Shown piece by piece: positions 27,150 to 36,008 of a DNA stretch of 64,000 nucleotides; the stretch's first letter is position 1; every line of letters starts with the position of its first letter. The notes under the pieces were generated by a model that made no database searches, was not told the origin of the DNA, and was given only the letters and a program-made list of their open reading frames with translations. The DNA comes from Ruminococcus flavefaciens (GTDB taxonomy: Bacteria > Bacillota > Clostridia > Oscillospirales > Ruminococcaceae). The stretch covers positions 1,070,349 to 1,134,348 of the forward strand of contig JAMPIL010000001.1 in assembly GCA_023662725.1 (NCBI GenBank), in the 5' to 3' direction. The position numbers were made by a program, and so were the translations under genes.

Positions 27150-28208
27150 ATGCCCAATACTGATCCTAAAACGATAAAATCTTTAATTAAAAAGGGGGAG
27201 CTTCAGAATCTTTATTATCTCTATGGAGAGGATGTTGGCGGAGTTGAAAAGCTCACGAAGCAGATAACCAAGGCTGCTGTAGGCGATAACGAGGATTTTG
27301 CTCTTAACCGCATAAACGGAAAAAATATTGACGCATCTGAATTTCGTGATATTTCGGAAATGATGCCGATGATGTCGGAGTATAACTGTCTGCTGGTTAA
27401 CGATTATAACTGCGAGGAGCAGCGTGAAGAGACGACGAAACAGATCATCGAAACGCTGAAAAACGTTCCGCCGCAAACGGTTATCATTTTTAATGTAACG
27501 GGATTTGAGATAAAAACTAAATTCGATTACAAAAAAAAGTGCCGTGTTATTACTGATAAAAATAAAAAAATTGCCGATATCATATCTAAAAATGGTTCGG
27601 TAGTCGAATTTTCTTTAAAAACTCCGCAGGAGCTTTCAAAAGAAATCGCAGCTGCGGTTTCGGCAAAGGGATGTTCTATCTCGATTGAAAATGCGAGAGA
27701 TCTTGCAGAACGCTGTCTTTCTGATCCGCTGGCCATTGAAAATGAAGTAAATAAACTCTGTTCCTATGCTAACGGAGCGGAGATAAACCGAAAAATGCTT
27801 GATGATATGGTTCATCGTCAAAGCGGAATAACTGTTTTCAAGCTTGCAGATTCGGTTGCGGCATTTAACGGAAAACAGGCATTTGAGGCTCTTGATGAGC
27901 TTATGGAAAATAAGGATAACCGTGGTTCGGTTCTGGCAAGTATAACTAATTCTTTTCTTGATATGTACAGAGTTCAGCTTGCAAAAAAGTCCGGACGGAG
28001 CGCAAATGATGTTATTCGTGATTTCGGATATTTTAATCGTGGATTTATTATTGAAAAAATGTTCAGAAGCGGTTCGGGAATTGCCATCAGCAGGCTTCGA
28101 GCATGCATCTCGATACTTTGTGAAACGGCGGTTCTTCTTAATTCAACAGGCGGCGATGAGAAAATCGTTCTTGAACAAGCGGTTGCAAAAATGCTTACAA
28201 CGAAATAA
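27150..28208 (+). CDS. holA: DNA polymerase III delta subunit
   Basis: 352-residue clamp-loader delta subunit. LQNLYYLYGEDVGGVEKLTKQI at the N-terminus and the domain around VVEFSLKTPQELSKEIA are typical. The ATG directly follows the comEC stop codon, an order (comEC-holA) common in Firmicutes. Confidence 0.93.
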   Translation: MPNTDPKTIKSLIKKGELQNLYYLYGEDVGGVEKLTKQITKAAVGDNEDFALNRINGKNIDASEFRDISEMMPMMSEYNCLLVNDYNCEEQREETTKQIIETLKNVPPQTVIIFNVTGFEIKTKFDYKKKCRVITDKNKKIADIISKNGSVVEFSLKTPQELSKEIAAAVSAKGCSISIENARDLAERCLSDPLAIENEVNKLCSYANGAEINRKMLDDMVHRQSGITVFKLADSVAAFNGKQAFEALDELMENKDNRGSVLASITNSFLDMYRVQLAKKSGRSANDVIRDFGYFNRGFIIEKMFRSGSGIAISRLRACISILCETAVLLNSTGGDEKIVLEQAVAKMLTTK

Positions 28209-28220
28209 AACGGTGATAAA

Positions 28221-28820
28221 ATGATAAAAATAGATCAGGCAATAATTGTTGAGGGGAAATATGATAAAATCAAGCTTTCCTCAGTTGTGGACGGAATTAT
28301 AATCGTGACAAACGGATTCAGAATATTCAAGGATAAGGAAAAATTAGAGCTTATCCGCTATTACGCTCGAACAACCGGAATAATTATCCTTACTGATTCC
28401 GACAGCGCCGGACGAAAAATACGAGGTTATATTAAGGGTGCAGTTCATGATGGGCATATAAAAAATGTCTATATCCCAGATATTTTCGGTAAGGAAAAAC
28501 GCAAGGATAAGCCGTCCGCCGAGGGAAAGCTCGGAGTTGAGGGAATAGATTCCGATATTCTTATAAAGGCATTTGAAAAATCCGGAATAACAGCTTCCGA
28601 AAGCGATAGTGTTCACGATATATCAAATATGACTTTATTTGAAAACGGTCTTAGCGGCGGTCAGAACAGTAAACTTCTTCGTGAAAGGCTTCAGATGAAG
28701 CTTGGGCTTCCCTCGCTTATGTCAACAGCCTCACTGATAGAGGTTCTTAATACGATGATGAATGGAGAAGGGCTTGCTGAAGAGGTTCGTCTTATCAAGG
28801 AGGAATTGAATGGTATATAG
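28221..28820 (+). CDS. rnmV: Ribonuclease M5 (Toprim domain)
   Basis: 199-residue enzyme that matures 5S rRNA. The Toprim domain shows IIVEGKYDKIKLSSVVDG with its catalytic Glu, and ILTDSDSAGRKIRGYIKG with the DxD pair. FGKEKRKDKPSAEGKLGVEG is the M5-specific loop. It overlaps the next gene by 11 bases. Confidence 0.94.
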   Translation: MIKIDQAIIVEGKYDKIKLSSVVDGIIIVTNGFRIFKDKEKLELIRYYARTTGIIILTDSDSAGRKIRGYIKGAVHDGHIKNVYIPDIFGKEKRKDKPSAEGKLGVEGIDSDILIKAFEKSGITASESDSVHDISNMTLFENGLSGGQNSKLLRERLQMKLGLPSLMSTASLIEVLNTMMNGEGLAEEVRLIKEELNGI

Positions 28821-30189
28821 CAGTCTGCTCTTTATTTACGGTTTTTTTCCGCTGTCGATCATGATTTATTATATTTTCAGAAATAAATTTCCTAATGGTG
28901 TGCTTTTGATTTTAAGTATGATTTTCTGCGGAATGATAAGCCTTTATTTTCTGATGTTTATGATTTTATATACTGCTGCAAATTTCGCAGCTTGCAATTT
29001 TATTGAGAAAAAACGCTTGAGTAAACCAGCTTCGGGAATTATCTTTTACTCGGCAGTTATTTTTGATGTTGCAGCTATATTTACTTTCAAAACGGACTAC
29101 TTTTCAGGTTTTAAGGAGCTTATTCACGTTCCGGAGGGATTTTTTCCGATTGGAATTTCATTTTTTACTCTTTCCGCTATCGGAACACTTATAGACGTTT
29201 ATTTCGGAAGACTGAAGGCGGAAAAAAATATAGTAAAATTCGGACTTTACATTATGTTTTTCCCCCGGCTTATCATGGGACCCGTTTTACGGTATTCGAG
29301 TTTTATAAAAATGCTGAAAAACCGCCGGGACGGTCTTAATGAAATCGGAATCGGATTTACCGTTTTCGTTAAAGGACTTGCAAAAAAAGTAATTGTTGCC
29401 GACAGTCTTTATATGCTTTATTCCGCAGTTCATGGCATTGATATTGAAAACATGACCGCCCTTACCGCATGGATAGGAATAGCGGCTTATCTGCTTTGTC
29501 TTTATTTTACCCTTTCAGGTTTTTCCGATATGGGAATAGGTATAGGATATTGTTTTGGTTTCAGATTTCCTCAAAGCTTCAATTATCCGCTTTTCAGTAC
29601 GAAAATACGCTATTTTACGACAAGGTGGCATATTCAGATAATCCAGTGGTTCAGACGGTATATTACCAAACCTCTTTCATCACGATTCGATAATAAAATT
29701 ATTAAGAAGCTGATTTTCATTGCTGTATGGGGAATTTTTGGATTCTGGTATACATTTAGTATAAACGGTGTTGTATGGGGAGCTATTATAGGCAGTGCGG
29801 TTACTATTGAAAATCATTTCAGCAATGAAAAAATACTCAACATAACAGGCATTATTTACACTTTTTTAGCGGTTGTTATTGCTTCTGTTTTTTTATCAGG
29901 CAGCGATCTTTCATATTCACTGAAATATCTGCTTGTTATGCTCGGCGGAAACCGTGCTTTTGCTGATTCGCTTTCATTCTATTTTATTAAGTCATATATC
30001 GTAATATTGCTGATAAGCGTTTATGCAGCAACAAGTCTTTTCCGTAATCTTATGACACGTTCCGGAAGAACATGGATACGTAATGCAGTTTTGATCGTTT
30101 CTCCAGCAATTGTAATGGCTTTTATGATTATCTGTACCATTATGATTGCTTACAGCGGAAGCTCGGAAATGATTCTTTTGCAGTTATAG
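28810..30189 (+). CDS. MBOAT-family O-acyltransferase (AlgI/DltB-like)
   Basis: 459-residue polytopic protein starting MVYSSLLFIYGFFPLS, typical for AlgI-like MBOAT proteins. Family blocks include FPIGISFFTLSAIGTLIDVY and FPRLIMGPVLRYSSF. The catalytic-His region would be around the RWHIQIIQWFRRYITKP segment, which retains His. Such proteins move acyl groups across the membrane onto an extracellular glycan. AAGGAGGA precedes the ATG. It is paired with the DHHW protein next to it. Confidence 0.9.
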   Translation: MVYSSLLFIYGFFPLSIMIYYIFRNKFPNGVLLILSMIFCGMISLYFLMFMILYTAANFAACNFIEKKRLSKPASGIIFYSAVIFDVAAIFTFKTDYFSGFKELIHVPEGFFPIGISFFTLSAIGTLIDVYFGRLKAEKNIVKFGLYIMFFPRLIMGPVLRYSSFIKMLKNRRDGLNEIGIGFTVFVKGLAKKVIVADSLYMLYSAVHGIDIENMTALTAWIGIAAYLLCLYFTLSGFSDMGIGIGYCFGFRFPQSFNYPLFSTKIRYFTTRWHIQIIQWFRRYITKPLSSRFDNKIIKKLIFIAVWGIFGFWYTFSINGVVWGAIIGSAVTIENHFSNEKILNITGIIYTFLAVVIASVFLSGSDLSYSLKYLLVMLGGNRAFADSLSFYFIKSYIVILLISVYAATSLFRNLMTRSGRTWIRNAVLIVSPAIVMAFMIICTIMIAYSGSSEMILLQL

Positions 30190-30201
30190 GAGGATGATAG
30201 A

Positions 30202-31332
30202 ATGAAAAATACTGCGAGTAAAGTTACAGCTATCATTATGCTGGCTTTTGTTTCGTTTTTTCTCGTTTTTACAATTATCGTTCATAAAACCGATTTATCA
30301 TTCTATGAACAGGATTCATCGGAACATATCGCTAAACTTTCATTTGAAACGCTTATTGACGGCAGATTTTCAGATACACTTAATACTCTGATCACCAGAA
30401 ATTTTCCGGCAAGGAACAGTTGGATAGCTGCTAATTCGGCGTTTCAGGTACAGTTCAATGAAAGCATTGTAAACGGAGTATATGTTGATGAAAAGATGCT
30501 TCTGAATGCTGAAATCTCATCAAGACCCTCTTCTGAAAAAAGTGCGCAGGAAATAAAAAAGTTCCGATCATTATACAGCGGAGCAATGTATTTTGTTGCT
30601 GTTCCGACTTCTTCCGGAGTTTATGAGGAGTATCTTCCGAAGCATCTTATTTCAAATCCGGAAAGCCGACAGATAAATACGTTTTACAATAGTCTCGGAG
30701 CTGATATACGGCAGATCGACGCATACAATATTCTTAAAATGCTTAATGAAAATTATATTTATTACCGTAATGATACTAAATGGACAAGTTATGGGGCATA
30801 CTGTGTTTACAGAACTGTTATCCAGAAGCTGGGATTCATTCCGATTGCTTACGATAAATATACTATTGAACACGTAACAAATGAGTTTCGTGGAAATCTT
30901 TACAGCAGAACGCTCTATTCCGGAGTTAAGCCTGATATGATAGATTCTTACAAATATCCTTCCGGAGCAGAGATAGTTGAATGTATTGGATTTGATAACA
31001 ATGGGCAAGTGCAGGAACAGACTATTTGTGATAAGGAAAAGCTTGATTCTGGAAATAAGTATGATTTTTATGCCGGTGGGGATTTGCCTTTTCTCAAAAT
31101 AAGTACATCGGTAAATAACGAGAGAAAAATCCTTGTTATCAAAGACAGCTTCGGAGATTGTTTTTTGCCGTTTCTTGTCCAGCATTACAGCGAGATAGCT
31201 GTTGTTTCTCCTGAAAATCTGGAATGTTCTCTTAGTGAACTTATAAATACCGCAGATTATGAGCAGACGCTGTTTATTTTTGGTATTGACAGTATCTGTG
31301 ACAGCAGTAATTTTGAGAGGTTGAATTTATAA
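30202..31332 (+). CDS. DHHW/AlgJ-like extracytoplasmic SGNH-type protein
   Basis: 376 residues: one N-terminal membrane anchor (VTAIIMLAFVSFFLVFTIIV) and an extracellular domain. FPARNSWIAANSAFQVQFNES and LVIKDSFGDCFLPFLVQHY (the Ser block of SGNH-like hydrolases) mark the DHHW family. The position of the usual DHHW-type motif reads RNDTKWTSYGAY, lacking the His. It probably works with the MBOAT protein in glycan O-acylation, with the acceptor unknown. Confidence 0.82.
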   Translation: MKNTASKVTAIIMLAFVSFFLVFTIIVHKTDLSFYEQDSSEHIAKLSFETLIDGRFSDTLNTLITRNFPARNSWIAANSAFQVQFNESIVNGVYVDEKMLLNAEISSRPSSEKSAQEIKKFRSLYSGAMYFVAVPTSSGVYEEYLPKHLISNPESRQINTFYNSLGADIRQIDAYNILKMLNENYIYYRNDTKWTSYGAYCVYRTVIQKLGFIPIAYDKYTIEHVTNEFRGNLYSRTLYSGVKPDMIDSYKYPSGAEIVECIGFDNNGQVQEQTICDKEKLDSGNKYDFYAGGDLPFLKISTSVNNERKILVIKDSFGDCFLPFLVQHYSEIAVVSPENLECSLSELINTADYEQTLFIFGIDSICDSSNFERLNL

Positions 31333-31358
31333 ATTAAATTATGAAGGGAAAAATGAAT

Positions 31359-32135
31359 ATGAAAGCATTTATTACAGGTGCAACATCCGGTATCGGAAAA
31401 AAAATCGCTGAGAAGCTCAGCGAAATGGGCTGGGAGCTTGTTCTTACGGGAAGAAACAATGAGGTTCTTGAAGAAATGCGGACACGTCTCGGAAAAACCG
31501 AGATAATTTCCGCTGAACTTTCGGATAAAAACGAAGTGTTCAGAGTTTATGAATTCTGCAAAGACAAAAATATTGATATGCTCGTAAACAATGCAGGATA
31601 CGGTCTTTTCGGACGTTTCGATGAAATTGATCTCGATGATGAGATAGATATGATAAACGTTAATATAACTGCACTTCATATTCTTACAAAACTTTTTTTG
31701 CGTGATTTCAAAAAAAGGAACAGGGGAATCATTCTTAATGTCGCTTCTGTTGCCGGATTTATGACAGGACCTCTCCTTTCGTCATATTATGCTTCAAAAA
31801 ATTATGTTTTAAGGCTGTCACTCGGAATTTATGAAGAACTCAGACGTGACAGATCAAAGGTGAGCGTTACTGTTCTTTGTCCCGGACCGGTAGATACAGA
31901 ATTCAATAACCGTGCAGGAGTAAATTTCAGCGCAAAACCTATAACGGCGGATTTTGCTGCGGAATATGCCATTAAAAAGGCTCTTTCGGGAAAGCTTTTC
32001 GCAATTCCGGGACTTACAGCGAAATTTTGCGCAGTCGGACAGAGATTTGTTCCGCAAAAACTGCTTTCGGCTGTCACATATGAGATTCAGCACGCTAAAA
32101 AAAATTCCGGCAGTAAGGAAAGGAACTTTAAATAA
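31359..32135 (+). CDS. Short-chain dehydrogenase/reductase
   Basis: 258-residue SDR starting MKAFITGATSGIGKKIAEKL with the NAD(P) motif TGxxxGIG, then NNAGYG and catalytic YYASKNYV (YxxxK). PGPVDTEFNN is the usual post-catalytic loop. Two in-frame ATGs at 31341 and 31353 are possible. AAGGG at 31344-31348 sits ten bases before 31359 and only four before 31353, so I prefer 31359 with moderate certainty. The substrate is unknown. Confidence 0.88.
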   Translation: MKAFITGATSGIGKKIAEKLSEMGWELVLTGRNNEVLEEMRTRLGKTEIISAELSDKNEVFRVYEFCKDKNIDMLVNNAGYGLFGRFDEIDLDDEIDMINVNITALHILTKLFLRDFKKRNRGIILNVASVAGFMTGPLLSSYYASKNYVLRLSLGIYEELRRDRSKVSVTVLCPGPVDTEFNNRAGVNFSAKPITADFAAEYAIKKALSGKLFAIPGLTAKFCAVGQRFVPQKLLSAVTYEIQHAKKNSGSKERNFK

Positions 32136-32668
32136 TGCGGGATATAAGTTATCGTGTGGCTCTTGGAGGAATTGTTTCGGCATTATGTCTTGTAACGATG
32201 TTTCTTGCCGGAATACTTCCGGCGCTGTATCTTCTTCTTCCGATGATAGCCGGAGTCCTTATGATGATAATTGCCGTTGAAGTCAGCAGCCGTTGGGCGA
32301 TGCTGACATACATAGCGGTAAGTCTTTTGTCAATGATCATAACATTTGACAAGGAAGCGGCGTTGATTTTTATTATGCTTTTCGGACATTATCCGGTTTT
32401 ACGGATGTATATAGAAAAAATTCAATTAAAGAGTATTCGCTGGCTTATTAAATTTGCTGTTTTCAACATTTGCGTTATTGCGTATTTTTATGTAACAGTG
32501 TATGTTTTTGGTCTTGATCAAATGCTCGAGGAGTTTGGCGAATTCGGCAGATACGGAGCATATATTATGCTTGCAATGGTCAATGTTATTTTTGTTCTTT
32601 ACGATATCAATCTTGATAATATTTATAGGATATATCGTAGAAAACTTATGCCTAAATTCAGAAAATAA
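32135..32668 (+). CDS. Polytopic membrane protein, unknown function
   Basis: 177 residues with about five hydrophobic helices (for example YLLLPMIAGVLMMIIAV and LTYIAVSLLSMIITF). The topology is like small ECF-transporter substrate-binding or YbbR-neighbour proteins, but no signature was found. Its ATG shares one base with the stop of the SDR gene (TAATG), so translation is coupled. A strong terminator follows. Confidence 0.75.
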   Translation: MRDISYRVALGGIVSALCLVTMFLAGILPALYLLLPMIAGVLMMIIAVEVSSRWAMLTYIAVSLLSMIITFDKEAALIFIMLFGHYPVLRMYIEKIQLKSIRWLIKFAVFNICVIAYFYVTVYVFGLDQMLEEFGEFGRYGAYIMLAMVNVIFVLYDINLDNIYRIYRRKLMPKFRK

Positions 32669-32682
32669 GGTGAAGATATTTT

Positions 32683-32717
32683 AAAAAAGCCGACAGTTAT
32701 ATGCTGCCGGCTTTTTT
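32683..32717 (+). terminator. Terminator ending the alaS-to-membrane-protein stretch
   Basis: 14-bp stem (AAAAAAGCCG side against CGGCTTTTTT) with one mismatch, followed by TTTTTT. Confidence 0.88.
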
Positions 32718-32798
32718 ATCCAATAATTTGGTCAGAAAAAAGATTTGGTTCAATAAGATAATACAATTTTCGTTAAAATATTTTTTGCTCAAAAAATA

Positions 32799-32849
32799 TT
32801 GACATTTGATAATTAATGATGTATAATATAATTATAGTTATTATAACTA
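32799..32849 (+). promoter_or_regulatory. Promoter P1 with operator-like palindrome at its start site
   Basis: TTGACA at 32799-32804, 17-base spacer, TATAAT at 32822-32827. The 15-base palindrome TAGTTAT-T-ATAACTA at 32835-32849 sits over the expected transcription start. It could be an operator. No gene starts within 200 bases downstream. Confidence 0.6.
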
Positions 32850-33069
32850 AATAGGTTTCTGTATATAAATGATAATGACGATGAATAAATTAAAAGGAGT
32901 GTTTTTTAATAATATCTGTACGTTTGTTCAGTTTCATCGTTACTATTGTGTTAATTTAAACAATCAATGGCAAAGATGATATCGCTTGTTAACAAAAATT
33001 GTGATACAAATTAAAGCTAATTAAAATTATTATATTTTTAAATGTTTACAAATATTTCGTCGAAAAGTA
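32850..33069 (+). other. AT-rich region transcribed from P1, no gene recognised
   Basis: It contains a hairpin ATTAAAA/TTTTAAT around a GGAG (near 32898-32919) and a longer-range pairing ACGATGAA/TTCATCGT. A 25-codon GTG frame overlaps the GGAG and has no spacing, so I do not call it. Confidence 0.4.
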
Positions 33070-33098
33070 TTGACAAATTAAGGTTTTCGGTGTATAAT
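33070..33098 (+). promoter_or_regulatory. Promoter P2 of the candidate small RNA
   Basis: TTGACA at 33070-33075, 17-base spacer, TATAAT at 33093-33098: a consensus sigma-A promoter seven bases before a long RNA stem. Confidence 0.75.
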
Positions 33099-33103
33099 AT
33101 AGT

Positions 33104-33229
33104 GAAAGCTTTTAAAACTTTATTATCTGTCAAAATTTCGCTTTGATGATGCAAAGCGATTAATGAGTTTTAAACGCTTTTCTTTCTTAAGAATTCGGCC
33201 GCTCTTTTTAGAACGGCTGAATTTTTTTT
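33104..33229 (+). ncRNA. Candidate small structured RNA (~126 nt) with own promoter and terminator
   Basis: The predicted transcript starts where a 15-position stem begins: 33105-33119 pairs with 33166-33180, with one mismatch. Inside lies a perfect 8-bp hairpin, TCGCTTTG at 33138-33145 with CAAAGCGA at 33152-33159. A terminator follows (33192-33201 with 33214-33223, then eight T). There is no open reading frame with a ribosome site. It could be a stand-alone regulatory RNA, or a terminated leader controlling the downstream fusion gene. No known family recognised. Confidence 0.6.
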
Positions 33230-33341
33230 ATTAATTTAATGTTTATTTTGTTAAAAAATATTGGAAGCGGTATGCAATTATAGTACAAAAATATTGCTTT
33301 AAAAGAGATAAGATTTTTTATTGGAAAATCGAAAAAAGACG

Positions 33342-33370
33342 TTGACAAATTTTGTGAATAGTGATATAAT
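33342..33370 (+). promoter_or_regulatory. Promoter P3 of the XRE-cupin-AMP ligase gene
   Basis: TTGACA at 33342-33347, 17-base spacer, TATAAT at 33365-33370. The transcript would carry a leader of about 255 bases. Confidence 0.8.
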
Positions 33371-33376
33371 TGATTT

Positions 33377-33631
33377 TATGTAAGCAATGCGCATTTTGTC
33401 AATTTAATGCGCAAAAATGTAACGTCCTGTCCACGGCAGGTGAATGAACATAAGGACGTATTACAGGGAGTTGATGCTAAGCGGATATGTGGATTTTTTG
33501 AGTATGGTTTCTTAAATCTGCATATATGGTGTCTTGCGGAAGTGATGTAGAATTTATTTTTCAGTCATCGTCAGACGTGTGAAGTATAGCATTGATATGC
33601 CTATATTTTAACTGAAAGGAGAAGGCTTACT
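33377..33631 (+). promoter_or_regulatory. Long structured 5' leader, possible cis-regulatory RNA
   Basis: Visible pairings include TGCGCATT/AATGCGCA (8 bp, near 33387-33412), ACGTCCT/AGGACGT around 33421-33459 with an inner CCTG/CAGG, and a 12-bp stem ATATGTGGATTT/AAATCTGCATAT (two G-U pairs) near 33485-33526. GAAAGGAG is the ribosome site. The set does not match a riboswitch class I know. Confidence 0.5.
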
Positions 33632-35938
33632 ATGAGTAATTTAATTAATCCCGAATTTAAGATAAGAGAGGTCGCCGAGCGAATTAAAGCCACTCGTGAA
33701 TCAGTAGGCTTGACTCCGGAGGAAATGGCTGAAAAAACCGGTATAACCACTTTCGAGTATCTTGCTTATGAAGGCGGAGCAAAGGATTTCAGCTTTAGTT
33801 TTATCTATAAATTCGCTAACGTTACAGGTGTTGAAATCACCGATCTTATGGACGGTGAATCGCCTCATATAAACAGTTTCGATATCACCAGAAGAGGAGA
33901 GGGACTCCCAATTGCCCGTAAAAAAGGACTTGTTTATGAGCGTCTTGCTCCTAATTTCAGAAATAAAATCGGTGAACCGTTCCTTGTAACGATTCCCTAT
34001 GTTGACGAAAAACACCGAGTTCCTCATGCTCATACTCACGAGGGACAGGAGCTTGATATCATCGTGAGCGGACAGCTTAAAGTTCGTGTAGGCGATAATG
34101 TCGAGGTTCTCAGCGAGGGCGATTCCATTTATTACGACAGTTCCGAACCCCACGATGAATGGGCTGTAGGCGGTAAGGAGTGTAAATTTTACGCTGTTGT
34201 TTTCGGTACGAATCAGTATGCCGGAGCTATGTCGCATCTCGAACCGGTAACACTTCCCGGAACAACTAACTTCGATCTCGCAAACGTTGAAAATCCCGTT
34301 GCGGATAAATTCGTTGAGGTTGAAACAAACAGCGAGGGCGCTCTTACCGGAATTAAGTTCAAAAACGAGGAAACATTCAATTTCAGTTTTGATATCGTGG
34401 ACGCTCTTGCAGCAAAAGATCCCGATAAAACAGCTCTTATTTACGTTTCCGACGATTTGGAGGAACGCCGTTTTACCTTTGCGGAAATTAAAAAATACTC
34501 CAACATGACCGCAAATTATTTCCTTTCAAAGGGAATCAAAAAGGGCGATAAGGTCATGCTGGTTCTTAAAAGACATTATCAGTTCTGGTTTGCTATTCTT
34601 GCTCTTCACAGAATCGGAGCTATCGTTATTCCTGCTACGAACCAGCTTGTTCAGCACGATTTCACATACCGTTTTGAGGCAGCTGACGTTAAAGCTATAG
34701 TCTGCACAGGTGATGGCGATGTTGCTCATCAGGTCGAGCTTGCTATCGAGGAATCCGGAATGGATATCATTAAGATGATGGCTCACGGCGAGCGTGAGGG
34801 CTGGGCTTCGTTTGATAAGGAAATGTACGATTTCAGCGACGTTTTTGAGCGTCCGGCAGATCCGGATAAGATCTCATGCGGAAGCGAGCCCATGCTCATG
34901 TATTTTACATCCGGAACTACCGGTTATCCAAAAATTGCCATGCACAGCCATAAATACGCTCTCGGTCACTTTATTACAGCTCGCTACTGGCATAATGTCG
35001 ATCCGAACGGAATCCACCTGACGATTTCCGATACAGGTTGGGGAAAGGCTCTCTGGGGCAAGCTTTACGGACAGTGGATGAGCGAAACCTGCGTTTTCGT
35101 TTATGATTTTAACAGGTTTGACGCTCATAAAATTCTCCCGATGTTCAAAAAGTATAATATTACAACTTTCTGCGCTCCTCCGACAATGTACAGATTCTTC
35201 ATTAAAGAAGATCTTTCCAAATATGACCTCAGCTCGATAAAATATGCTACAGTTGCCGGAGAAGCTCTCAATCCAGAGGTGTACAACCAGTTTCTCAAGG
35301 CAACCGGAGTTAAGCTTATGGAAGGCTTCGGTCAGACGGAAACTACTCTTGCGATCGGCAACTTTGTAGGAATGACTGCAAAGCCCGGTTCTATGGGCAA
35401 ACCAAGCGCATTGTATGATATTGATATCGTTGATTCCGACGGAAACAGTGTTAAGCCGGGTGAAACAGGCGAGATCGTTATCCGTCTTGATAAGGGAATC
35501 CCATGTGGACTTTTCATGGAATATTACAAGGATGAAGAGAAAACAAAGGAAGTATGGTACGATAATATCTACCATACCGGCGACACTGCTTGGCGTGATG
35601 AGGACGGCTATTTCTGGTATGTTGGACGTGTTGACGATGTTATCAAGTCGTCCGGCTACAGAATTGGACCGTTTGAGATCGAAAGTGTTATTATGGAACT
35701 TCCTTATGTTCTCGAATGCGGAGTAAGCGCTGCTCCGGATCCGGTCAGAGGACAGGTAGTTAAGGCTTCTATCGTTCTCACAAAGGGTACTGTTGGTACG
35801 GATGAGCTGAAAAAGGAAATTCAGGATTACGTTAAACAGCATACTGCTCCTTACAAATACCCGAGAATCGTTGAATTCCGTGACGAACTTCCTAAAACTA
35901 TCAGCGGAAAGATAAGACGTGTTGAGCTGAAAGGCTAA
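33632..35938 (+). CDS. XRE-cupin regulator fused to AMP-forming acyl-CoA synthetase
   Basis: 768 residues. About 12-70 is an XRE-type helix-turn-helix (ESVGLTPEEMAEKTGITTFE). About 110-195 is a cupin with HAHTHEGQELDIIVSG and PHDEW, the metal-type His/Glu pattern. About 230-768 is a complete ANL adenylating enzyme: TSGTTG at 426-431, GFGQTETT, YHTGDTAWRDEDGYFWYVGR, and the C-terminal catalytic Lys760 in PKTISGKIRR. It resembles acetyl- or medium-chain acyl-CoA synthetases and probably makes acyl-CoA from a carboxylic acid, ATP and CoA. The first 190 residues look like a complete XRE-cupin regulator, so the enzyme may also bind DNA or sense its substrate. No partner gene adjoins it. Confidence 0.9.
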   Translation: MSNLINPEFKIREVAERIKATRESVGLTPEEMAEKTGITTFEYLAYEGGAKDFSFSFIYKFANVTGVEITDLMDGESPHINSFDITRRGEGLPIARKKGLVYERLAPNFRNKIGEPFLVTIPYVDEKHRVPHAHTHEGQELDIIVSGQLKVRVGDNVEVLSEGDSIYYDSSEPHDEWAVGGKECKFYAVVFGTNQYAGAMSHLEPVTLPGTTNFDLANVENPVADKFVEVETNSEGALTGIKFKNEETFNFSFDIVDALAAKDPDKTALIYVSDDLEERRFTFAEIKKYSNMTANYFLSKGIKKGDKVMLVLKRHYQFWFAILALHRIGAIVIPATNQLVQHDFTYRFEAADVKAIVCTGDGDVAHQVELAIEESGMDIIKMMAHGEREGWASFDKEMYDFSDVFERPADPDKISCGSEPMLMYFTSGTTGYPKIAMHSHKYALGHFITARYWHNVDPNGIHLTISDTGWGKALWGKLYGQWMSETCVFVYDFNRFDAHKILPMFKKYNITTFCAPPTMYRFFIKEDLSKYDLSSIKYATVAGEALNPEVYNQFLKATGVKLMEGFGQTETTLAIGNFVGMTAKPGSMGKPSALYDIDIVDSDGNSVKPGETGEIVIRLDKGIPCGLFMEYYKDEEKTKEVWYDNIYHTGDTAWRDEDGYFWYVGRVDDVIKSSGYRIGPFEIESVIMELPYVLECGVSAAPDPVRGQVVKASIVLTKGTVGTDELKKEIQDYVKQHTAPYKYPRIVEFRDELPKTISGKIRRVELKG

Positions 35939-36008
35939 GAACTTGTATGCATAGGATAAGCTGTACGTTTTAACTACGAATACAATTTCCGGTAAATTTA
36001 TCATAAGA

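Noticed and set aside
32903-32983. 25-codon GTG frame after promoter P1
   Set aside because: The GGAG overlaps the start codon itself, leaving no spacing, and the peptide has no recognisable feature.
34874-36004. Long minus-strand open frame opposite the acyl-CoA synthetase
   Set aside because: Antisense shadow of a clear coding sequence, with no ribosome site and no domain. Codon structure on the plus strand explains it.
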